A DNA stretch of 7,618 bases, taken from positions 1-7,618 of the forward strand of contig JBBSUX010000171.1 of NCBI GenBank assembly GCA_038234045.1, given 5' to 3'. This DNA comes from JBBSUX01 sp038234045. Its GTDB lineage: Bacteria; Pseudomonadota; Gammaproteobacteria; Burkholderiales; Burkholderiaceae_C. Below, piece after piece: positions 1 to 5,688 of the stretch. How positions within the stretch are numbered: position 1 is the first letter of the stretch; each line of letters starts with the position of its first letter. The notes beneath the pieces were generated by a model that saw only the letters and a program-made list of their open reading frames with translations, was not told where the DNA came from and did not search any database. The position numbers and the translations under genes are program-made.

Positions 1-1776
1 GGCTCCGGCGCGGGCGGTGCGCATCAGCATTGCAGTTTCGGGGAGCAGCTTGGCACAGTAGAAACGCGCCGTCTGCACCTTGGCGAGGTAGAAGTTCTCG
101 GCAGTGCGGCCCTCTTTCTCGGCAGCGGCGATCTCACGCAACGCCACCTGCGCCATGCGCGCCCAGAAATAGGCAAAGACGAGGTGGCCCGCAACGCGCA
201 GGTAGTCAACCGCCGCAGCGCCGACCTCGTCGGGGTTCTGCAAACCCTTGAAGCCGATCTCGGTGGTGAACTTGGTCATCTGCTCGCCCAGGTAAGCCAG
301 CGGCGTGATGAATTCCGACATCTTCTCGTTCACACCCTCTTCCTCGACCAACTTGGCGACGAGCTTGCCGAACTTTTTCAGCGAAGAGCCGTTGTTGCCC
401 AGGATCTTGCGGCCGAGCAGATCCAGTGACTGGATGGTATTGGTGCCTTCGTAGATCATGTTGATGCGGTTGTCGCGCACGAACTGCTCCATGCCCCATT
501 CCTTGACATAGCCGTGTCCGCCAAACACCTGCATGCAGGCATTGGTGGCGATGTGGCCGTTGTCGGTGATGAAGGCCTTGACGATCGGCGTCAGAAGCGC
601 CACCAGCTCCGCGCTGTCCTTGCGCACATTTTCGTCGGAGTGGTGCAGCTCCTTGTCGAGCAGCATGGCGCAATAGATCGACATGGCGCGGCCACCTTCG
701 GCGTAGGCCTTGGCGGTGAGCAGCATCTTGCGCACATCGGGATGCACGATGATGGGATCGGCTGGCTTGTCCTTGGCTTTTGTGCCTGAAAGGCTCCGCC
801 CCTGGGTTCGATCCTTCGCATAGGCCACCGCGTTTTGGTAGGCCACTTCGGTCAAGCCGAGCGACTGGTTGCCCACACCGAGGCGCGCGGCATTCATCAT
901 CACGAACATAGCGGCAAGACCCTTGTTGGGCGCACCCACCAGCGTACCGACGGCACCATCGATGACGATCTGTGCAGTGGCATTGCCGTGGATGCCCATC
1001 TTGTGCTCGAGCCCGCCGCAATAAATTGGGTTGCGCTCGCCGAGCGAACCGTCGTCGTTCACATGAAACTTGGGCACCAGAAACAGGCTGATGCCTTTGC
1101 TGCCCTTGGGCGCGTCCGGCAGGCGCGCAAGAACCAGGTGCAGGATGTTGGCTGCCATGTCATGTTCACCGGCACTGATGAAGATCTTGTTGCCGGTGAG
1201 CTTGTAGGTGCCGTCAGCCTGCGGCTCGGCCTTGGTGCGCAGCATGCCCAGATCGGTGCCGCAATGCGGTTCGGTCAGGCACATGGTGCCGGTCCATTCG
1301 CCGCTGGTGAGCTTGGGCAGATAGCGCTTTTTCTGCTCTTCGGTGCCGTGCGCGTGCAATGCTTCGTAGGCGCCGTGCGAGAGGCCGGGATACATCGTCC
1401 AGGCCTGGTTGGCGGAATTCAGCATTTCGTAGAAACACTGGTTCATGACGAAGGGCAGACCCTGGCCACCGTATTCCACATCGCAAGAAAGTGCCGGCCA
1501 GCCGCCTTGCACGTACTGTGCATAAGCATCCTTGAAGCCAGAGGGCGTCGTCACTTCATGCGTGGTTTTATCAAGCGCGCAGCCCTGCTCGTCACCGATC
1601 ATGTTCAGCGGCAGCACTACTTCACAAGCGAACTTTCCGCCCTCTTCGAGAACAGCGTTGATGGTGTCGACATCCACTTCTGCATGGGGCGGCAGGGCCT
1701 GGAATTCAGTAGTGACGTCCAGCACTTCGTGCATGACGAACTGCATGTCGCGCAAAGGGGGTGCGTAGCTGGGCAT
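1..1776 (-). CDS. Acyl-CoA dehydrogenase, DmdC-like ~600-residue class (3' end cut by window edge)
   Basis: FAD-dependent enzyme that oxidises an acyl-CoA to the trans-2-enoyl-CoA, passing electrons to electron-transfer flavoprotein in the cytoplasm. The frame is open without a stop from the ATG at 1776 to base 1, giving 592 codons, so probably only a few C-terminal residues are missing. Visible in order: the short N-terminal segment typical of this long class (about residues 3-34); the N-terminal helical domain; the flavin-binding middle domain with TEPHCGTDLG (168-177) and GNKIFISAGEHD (195-206); the C-terminal catalytic helices with IYEGTN, where Glu443 fits the catalytic base; and the extra C-terminal helical domain of this class (about 465 onward). 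The start is supported by GGAG at 1789-1786, nine bases upstream. A TetR-type repressor gene lies 151 bases upstream on the same strand, so the two may form one fatty-acyl or amino-acid catabolic unit. The substrate cannot be read from sequence: the class includes methylmercaptopropionyl-CoA dehydrogenase DmdC, but many members act on ordinary acyl-CoAs. Confidence 0.93.
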   Translation of the reverse strand, partial: MPSYAPPLRDMQFVMHEVLDVTTEFQALPPHAEVDVDTINAVLEEGGKFACEVVLPLNMIGDEQGCALDKTTHEVTTPSGFKDAYAQYVQGGWPALSCDVEYGGQGLPFVMNQCFYEMLNSANQAWTMYPGLSHGAYEALHAHGTEEQKKRYLPKLTSGEWTGTMCLTEPHCGTDLGMLRTKAEPQADGTYKLTGNKIFISAGEHDMAANILHLVLARLPDAPKGSKGISLFLVPKFHVNDDGSLGERNPIYCGGLEHKMGIHGNATAQIVIDGAVGTLVGAPNKGLAAMFVMMNAARLGVGNQSLGLTEVAYQNAVAYAKDRTQGRSLSGTKAKDKPADPIIVHPDVRKMLLTAKAYAEGGRAMSIYCAMLLDKELHHSDENVRKDSAELVALLTPIVKAFITDNGHIATNACMQVFGGHGYVKEWGMEQFVRDNRINMIYEGTNTIQSLDLLGRKILGNNGSSLKKFGKLVAKLVEEEGVNEKMSEFITPLAYLGEQMTKFTTEIGFKGLQNPDEVGAAAVDYLRVAGHLVFAYFWARMAQVALREIAAAEKEGRTAENFYLAKVQTARFYCAKLLPETAMLMRTARAGA

Positions 1777-1927
1777 GAACAGAATCTCCGTTAAAAAAAC
1801 GCGGGAAAAACAAAAGTAGAAAGTTGCTGAAGACGCTCGGCATCGTCAGTCTTCGGGAACTTCAAACAGGTTAATGCGAGGATGGTGAGCAAGCCCATCC
1901 AGCAGCCGCCCTCGTCCCTTCAAAGAG

Positions 1928-2605
1928 TCACTGGGCTATGGCGCCGTAGCGCTTCAGCATGCCGTCGAATCCGGTGGTCGCCCGACCGATAGAGCCGGGT
2001 GTCTTGAGGAACCGCGCCTCGTAGTGAAGGGCCAGAATCAGGCCGTGGATCTCGAAAGCCATCTGGCGCTCATCCACATCCGGGCGCAGCTGCCCAAGCT
2101 CGCGGGCCTGCACGATGGAACGATGAACTGCCTCCATCCAGGTGAGCACCGAGCTCGCCAACGCATCGCGCACTGGCCCGGGCCGGTCGTCAAATTCGAC
2201 CGCCCCACTGATGTAGAGGCACCCCGCCTCCAGCTCCACCGAAGTGCGCTGCATCCAGTTTGCAAAAAGCGCTTTGAGCCTGGGAAGACCGCGGGGCTGT
2301 TGCAGCGCGGGGTAAAAAACCTCCTGCTCGAATCGGGTGTGGTACTCGCGCACCACCGAAATCTGCAACTCTTCCCGCGAGCCGAAGTGCGCGAAGACAC
2401 CCGACTTGCTCATCTGCGTGACCTCGGCGAGCGCTCCAATAGAGAGCCCCTCCATACCGATCTGGGTAGCCAGACCGAGAGCGGCGTCCACGATGGCGGC
2501 CTTGGTTTGCTGCCCTTTGGGGAGCGCGGTACTGCGGCTGGCGCCCGCATGGGTGCCCCGGCTCGCTACGCGCGAAGGCTTGCTGGTAGAGGCAGAAACT
2601 GGCAT
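1928..2605 (-). CDS. TetR/AcrR-family transcriptional repressor
   Basis: Predicted dimeric DNA-binding repressor of 225 residues. About 30 Ser/Thr/Ala-rich residues lead to a TetR_N domain (about 31-80), whose helix-turn-helix is seen in SIGALAEVTQMSKSGVFAHF (55-74) followed by GSREEL. The rest is an all-helical ligand-binding and dimerisation domain of unknown ligand. The ATG at 2605 is chosen because no other ATG or GTG lies before the HTH; a TTG at 2611 in the same frame (TTG-CCC-ATG) would add two residues. There is no recognisable Shine-Dalgarno sequence before it, which is odd. A large palindrome and a sigma70-like promoter sit immediately upstream, so the gene is probably autorepressed. 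The acyl-CoA dehydrogenase gene follows 151 bases downstream on the same strand. TetR regulators beside acyl-CoA dehydrogenases often sense acyl-CoAs, so control of that enzyme is a reasonable inference but is not shown. This is not a second slmA: its C-terminal domain is different. Confidence 0.93.
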   Translation of the reverse strand: MPVSASTSKPSRVASRGTHAGASRSTALPKGQQTKAAIVDAALGLATQIGMEGLSIGALAEVTQMSKSGVFAHFGSREELQISVVREYHTRFEQEVFYPALQQPRGLPRLKALFANWMQRTSVELEAGCLYISGAVEFDDRPGPVRDALASSVLTWMEAVHRSIVQARELGQLRPDVDERQMAFEIHGLILALHYEARFLKTPGSIGRATTGFDGMLKRYGAIAQ

Positions 2606-2607
2606 GG

Positions 2608-2639
2608 GCAAAATAAAACGAACGATCGTGCTATTTTGC
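2608..2639. promoter_or_regulatory. Probable TetR autoregulatory operator (32-base inverted repeat)
   Basis: A 32-base imperfect palindrome in which 13 of 16 base pairs match. The left half reads GCAAAATA, two unmatched bases, ACGA, one unmatched base, C. The right half reads G, one unmatched base, TCGT, two unmatched bases, TATTTTGC. It ends three bases before the ATG of the TetR-family gene and covers the -10 element of the predicted promoter. Two-fold symmetric operators of this size just before the regulator's own gene are typical of the family. I saw no second copy in the 151-base gap before the acyl-CoA dehydrogenase gene. Confidence 0.75.
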
Positions 2640-2661
2640 AGGAAATTCCCAAGCCTGCCAA
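2633..2661 (-). promoter_or_regulatory. Predicted sigma70-type promoter of the TetR-family gene
   Basis: On the minus strand, TTGGCA (2661-2656, five of six matches to TTGACA) is followed after exactly 17 bases by CAAAAT (2638-2633, four of six matches to TATAAT). Transcription would begin around 2626, giving a leader of roughly 20 bases before the ATG at 2605. The -10 element lies inside the inverted repeat, so a bound repressor would block RNA polymerase. The promoter lies in the gap after slmA, so the repressor and dehydrogenase need not depend on read-through from argB-slmA. Confidence 0.55.
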
Positions 2662-2736
2662 TTGTTTTCGATTCAACTTTCCGGATCTGTCGGGGCGAGG
2701 CGGTTCAGGAACAGCGGGTCTCCCAAGCTATGCTGA

Positions 2737-3438
2737 TCACTGCCCCACGCTCTTGGCAGACGATGGTTGATGCGGGAGCATCAATTCAAGGATCACGTCA
2801 ATCTGCTCGGTAGGGGGGCGGCGAAAGCCCGATCGCGCAAATCGCTGTAGTGCTCCTACCAGATAGGAGCTTCCAATCGATGCCTGGGCATTCGCCACAA
2901 CGGTCGGCGCGGCATGTCCAGCCGCATGTGCGGCCAGCCGAAGGTTCTGACGCAGCGTCGCCTCGAGCTTGTCGAAAAAGAGCGCCATTCGCTTTTGAAG
3001 CCGGTCGTTTTCAAACACCAGCGCATCACCCACCATCACGCGCACCATCCCCGGATTCTTCTCGGCAAACTGAATCGTCGTGCTGATCATTTGTCGGGCA
3101 CGCAGCACGGGCTCGGGCTCGCGGTCTTCGATCTGATGCACAAGTGTCAGCACCGATTCTTCTATGAAATCGATCAGCCCCTCAAACATTTGCGCCTTGC
3201 TTGCGAAGTGCCGGTAGAGCGCTGCTTCACTTACGCCAAGGCGCCCCGCGAGACTAGCCGTCGTGACGCGCTCGATGCCAGGTTGTTCCAGCATCGATGC
3301 GAGCATTTGGAGAATCTGCAGCCGTCTCTCGCCAGGCTTGGGGCGCTTACGCGTTGGCGTCGATGGTGGCGACGGTGAGACGACTGGCTGATCGAGAGCA
3401 GACGGAGATTTGGAGTAGGACAGAGCCTGATAGGACAT
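2737..3438 (-). CDS. slmA: Nucleoid occlusion factor SlmA
   Basis: TetR-fold DNA-binding protein that, bound to chromosomal sites, antagonises FtsZ assembly so that the septum does not close over the nucleoid. It acts as a division regulator rather than a classical metabolite-sensing repressor. The 233-residue product has a Pro/Ser-rich N-terminal stretch (about 10-29), a basic linker RKRPKPGERR (30-39), and a helix-turn-helix (about 59-79) in TTASLAGRLGVSEAALYRHF followed by ASKAQMFEGLIDFIE, a very SlmA-like run. A helical C-terminal domain follows. E. coli SlmA has 198 residues, so this one is about 35 longer, essentially all at the N-terminus. The ATG at 3438 is the furthest upstream start considered; there is no strong Shine-Dalgarno sequence. 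It lies 79 bases downstream of argB on the same strand, an arrangement I recall from Burkholderiales. A TetR-family gene with its own promoter follows. The main alternative is a generic TetR regulator. Confidence 0.85.
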   Translation of the reverse strand: MSYQALSYSKSPSALDQPVVSPSPPSTPTRKRPKPGERRLQILQMLASMLEQPGIERVTTASLAGRLGVSEAALYRHFASKAQMFEGLIDFIEESVLTLVHQIEDREPEPVLRARQMISTTIQFAEKNPGMVRVMVGDALVFENDRLQKRMALFFDKLEATLRQNLRLAAHAAGHAAPTVVANAQASIGSSYLVGALQRFARSGFRRPPTEQIDVILELMLPHQPSSAKSVGQ

Positions 3439-3444
3439 CCGGTA

Positions 3445-3478
3445 ACTGTACGTAAAACAGTGCGCCGCCGGCTACTGT
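3445..3478. repeat. Cluster of ACTGT/ACAGT pentamers before slmA
   Basis: In the 79-base gap between argB and slmA, ACTGT (3445-3449) faces ACAGT (3457-3461) across seven bases, and a further ACTGT occurs at 3474-3478. The inverted pair starts seven bases from the slmA start codon. It could be a small regulator site or a weak hairpin in the slmA leader, but the arms are short enough for chance. No T-tract follows in transcription direction, so it is not an intrinsic terminator for argB. Confidence 0.25.
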
Positions 3479-3517
3479 CAGGAAGATTTCGTCCGGGCCG
3501 TCGCAAGCGCGCCACGC

Positions 3518-4411
3518 TCAGTGCGAGCGGATCATGGTGCCGAAAGGTTGCTCTGTGAGGATTTCGAGCAACATCGCATGGGGAACGCGCCCGTCGATGA
3601 TGTGCACGGACTTCACCCCGCTGCGAGCTGCCTCGAGCGCGCCCTCTATCTTGGGAAGCATCCCACCTGACAACGTGCCGTCGGCAAACAAGGCGTCGAT
3701 CTCTTTTGCCGAAAGATCGGTCAGAAGCTCGCCCGCCTTGTTCAACACGCCCGGCGTGTTGGTAAGCAGCACCAGCTTTTCCGCCTGCAGGACCGTCGCA
3801 AGCTTGCCCGCAACCACATCTGCGTTGATGTTGTAACTTTCGTTGTCCTCACCGAAGCCTATCGGACTTATCACCGGGATGAACGCATCGTCCTGCAGGG
3901 CTTTGACCACCGAAGGATCGATCGCGACGATCTCGCCCACCTGACCGACGTCGTGAAAGCGCGCTGAATCGTTCCGGTCGGCCAGCTGAAGCTTGCGGGC
4001 GCGGATCAAGCCGCCATCGCGACCGGTGAGTCCCACCGCCTTGCCTCCGGCTTGGTTGATGAGCCCGACAATGTCCTGCTGTACTTCGCCGGCGAGCACC
4101 CACTCGACCACTTCCATCGTTTCTGCATCGGTCACGCGCATGCCCTGCACAAAGGTGCCGGTCTTGCCCAGTCGCTTCAGCGCTGCCTCGATCTGCGGGC
4201 CGCCGCCATGCACCACTACCGGGTTGATCCCGACCAGCTTGAGCAGCACCACGTCTTCTGCAAAGTCGGCCTGCAGGGCGGGATCAGTCATCGCGTTACC
4301 GCCGTACTTGATCACCATTGTCTTGCCGTGGAACTTGCGGATATAGGGCAGTGCCTGCGCCAGGATCTCGGCTTTGTCGCGCGGCAGAATATCGGGCGTG
4401 GAATCGGTCAT
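3518..4411 (-). CDS. argB: Acetylglutamate kinase (N-acetyl-L-glutamate 5-phosphotransferase)
   Basis: Second step of arginine biosynthesis in the cytoplasm: ATP-dependent phosphorylation of N-acetyl-L-glutamate to N-acetyl-L-glutamyl 5-phosphate. The 297-residue product is of normal full length and has the amino-acid kinase fold. KYGGNAM (35-41) carries the phosphate-binding lysine. HGGGPQI (68-74) is the glycine-rich substrate loop, with Arg92 downstream. YNINAD (193-198) is in the acetylglutamate site, NTPGVL (218-223) is the nucleotide-side strand, and SGGMLPKI (248-255) carries the second conserved lysine. The N-terminal helix before the kinase core (about 8-27, DILPRDKAEILAQALPYIRK region) and the C-terminal RVPHAML segment (275-281) match hexameric, arginine-inhibited enzymes, so feedback inhibition by arginine is inferred. 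The ATG at 4411 fits family starts, although no clear Shine-Dalgarno sequence precedes it. argC, argH and argJ are not nearby; dispersed arg genes are common in betaproteobacteria. The polysaccharide-type transferase gene ends 84 bases upstream. Confidence 0.98.
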   Translation of the reverse strand: MTDSTPDILPRDKAEILAQALPYIRKFHGKTMVIKYGGNAMTDPALQADFAEDVVLLKLVGINPVVVHGGGPQIEAALKRLGKTGTFVQGMRVTDAETMEVVEWVLAGEVQQDIVGLINQAGGKAVGLTGRDGGLIRARKLQLADRNDSARFHDVGQVGEIVAIDPSVVKALQDDAFIPVISPIGFGEDNESYNINADVVAGKLATVLQAEKLVLLTNTPGVLNKAGELLTDLSAKEIDALFADGTLSGGMLPKIEGALEAARSGVKSVHIIDGRVPHAMLLEILTEQPFGTMIRSH

Positions 4412-4495
4412 TCGGAAATGATGGTTGACGTTGAAAACGGTGGGGCTATCGGAATCGGGATTTTTCGAGAGACGTCGAACTAATCCGGAGAAGGC

Positions 4496-5599
4496 TCAGC
4501 GGCGCAGCCAGGACGGAACCTTGAAGCGGACGATCATCAGATACACGCCAACATAGCTGCAAACAAACAAGCCACAAAAAAGCATCAGCACCCACGTCGT
4601 CCGCCAGAAAATCATGGCCGGAACGACGGTAAGCATCGTGAAAGCCCAAAGATAAGGAGACGTCTTGTTGTTGCGCATAAGAATGCGGCGCGATTCATTG
4701 TCGTGGAAGACCCCATGCACCACTCGGCGATAAATGAGCTGATGGAAATGCAGCGCGTCGGCGACGCTCGGTGACACACCACGGGTCAGCTTGCGATACA
4801 TCGAAAAAAACGTTTCCCATACCGGATAGATCAACAGCAACATCGGAAACCACGGAGACACCTGCTCGTGACGCTTCACCAATAACAGGCTCGCGACGGC
4901 AATGCACACTCCCCAAAGATAGGCGCCACCGTCGCCGGCAAATATCATGCCTTTGGGGAAATTCCAGAGCAGGAAGCCTGCGGTTGCGCCGGCCAGACAC
5001 AACAAAACGCCTGCAAGTTGTCTGTCGCCAACTTGCAATGCGACATACGTCAGTGCGAGACAAATGACCAAAGCCACCATGCCAGCTAGGCCGTTGTAGC
5101 CGTCGATGATGTTGAAAGCGTGCGGCAAACCTGCGACGGCGACGACTCCCAGCACTACCCCCGTCCAAGGCATAAGCGCGATCGCGTGGTCGACTGCTCC
5201 AATGCCCAAACGCGGCACCGATACGCCAAGAATCACCACGGCGATCACACCAGACAGGCCAGTCAACATCAGCCGGTAATGCACCGACAAACGCTGCGTC
5301 AAGTCTTCGGCGGTGCCACCGACCAAGGCCGGAGCGGCCATGAGGATCCACGCGAATGCGAGCGGCGCGGATAGATCGAAAAAACCTCTGTTTCCTGCAT
5401 AGAAAGCAACCGCAACCCCGAGCCAGCCGCAAGCTGTCCCCCCGAAAATCGCAAGCCCGCCCAGTCGGGGAACATCGCCAACGTGAAAACGCTGAGGCTT
5501 GGACTGAGCATATCGCCGCGCATGTCCGCGGGCGCGCTGAATCAGCAAGATCGCAATGCACGCCGAGATAAAAGCGCTGAAGCAAAAAAGAAAAACCAT
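4496..5599 (-). CDS. WecA/MraY-like glycosyltransferase family 4: polyprenyl-phosphate sugar-1-phosphate transferase
   Basis: Predicted inner-membrane enzyme that moves a sugar-1-phosphate from a UDP-sugar to undecaprenyl phosphate, starting O-antigen or exopolysaccharide repeat-unit synthesis. The 367 residues form about eleven hydrophobic segments (near 3-21, 46-67, 80-95, 110-128, 142-162, 170-189, 195-212, 222-241, 249-264, 316-332 and 336-357), as in WecA. Family signatures: PRLGGLAIFGG (44-54); VGGTAEDLTQR (93-103), where Glu98-Asp99 occupy the usual Asp-Asp position; NIIDGYNGLAG (163-173); FAGDGGAY (220-227); and a cytosolic loop with DALHFHQLIYRR (281-292), equivalent to the histidine motif of WecA. 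The ATG at 5599 is followed at once by two T-runs and lacks a good Shine-Dalgarno sequence. The GH-like gene lies 89 bases upstream and argB 84 bases downstream. Sampled 60-base stretches (4561-4620, 4621-4680, 4981-5040) hold 30, 28 and 34 G+C, against 38 and 39 in stretches of argB and the dehydrogenase gene. It is not MraY itself: there are no mur or fts neighbours. The sugar specificity is unknown. Confidence 0.9.
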   Translation of the reverse strand: MVFLFCFSAFISACIAILLIQRARGHARRYAQSKPQRFHVGDVPRLGGLAIFGGTACGWLGVAVAFYAGNRGFFDLSAPLAFAWILMAAPALVGGTAEDLTQRLSVHYRLMLTGLSGVIAVVILGVSVPRLGIGAVDHAIALMPWTGVVLGVVAVAGLPHAFNIIDGYNGLAGMVALVICLALTYVALQVGDRQLAGVLLCLAGATAGFLLWNFPKGMIFAGDGGAYLWGVCIAVASLLLVKRHEQVSPWFPMLLLIYPVWETFFSMYRKLTRGVSPSVADALHFHQLIYRRVVHGVFHDNESRRILMRNNKTSPYLWAFTMLTVVPAMIFWRTTWVLMLFCGLFVCSYVGVYLMIVRFKVPSWLRR

Positions 5600-5643
5600 A
5601 GGTCACACGTGAGCGCATGCAGCGCCTGAACCTCGCAAGCGGC

Positions 5644-5671
5644 CGCTGCGGTATCGACCGCCCCTGCAGCG
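5644..5671. repeat. GC-rich inverted repeat between the GH-like and transferase genes
   Basis: CGCTGC (5644-5649) can pair with GCAGCG (5666-5671). Alternatively GCGGT (5648-5652) can pair with ACCGC (5657-5661) around a four-base loop; the two pairings exclude each other in part. It lies about 20 bases after the stop codon of the upstream gene on the minus strand. No run of T follows, so it does not look like an intrinsic terminator. It could stabilise or separate the two messages, or be chance in GC-rich DNA. Confidence 0.3.
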
Positions 5672-5688
5672 TAAAGAGGAAAAGGCCA

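Noticed and set aside
206..1021. 271-codon minus-strand open frame, Arg/Gln/His-rich
   Set aside because: It is an out-of-frame reading of the acyl-CoA dehydrogenase gene on the same strand. The correct frame runs uninterrupted from 1776 to 1.
835..1794. 319-codon open frame on the plus strand
   Set aside because: It is antisense to the acyl-CoA dehydrogenase gene, whose minus-strand frame carries family motifs throughout. The plus-strand product resembles nothing.
1829..1854. Hairpin GAAGAC/GTCTTC as a terminator between the repressor and dehydrogenase genes
   Set aside because: The stem is only six pairs with a 14-base loop, and the following T-rich stretch is interrupted and not adjacent. 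It is too weak to call a terminator.
2024..2770. 248-codon plus-strand open frame over the TetR-family gene and the gap before it
   Set aside because: It is antisense to a clear TetR regulator and has no recognisable domain; it also spans the promoter and operator region.
4412..4495. Promoter or terminator between the transferase gene and argB
   Set aside because: No well-spaced -35/-10 pair and no GC hairpin with a T-run was visible on the minus strand, so nothing is annotated there.
4695..5618. 307-codon minus-strand open frame overlapping the transferase gene
   Set aside because: It is Arg/Trp/Ser-rich without membrane segments or motifs, while the overlapping frame gives a full GT4 protein with all signatures.
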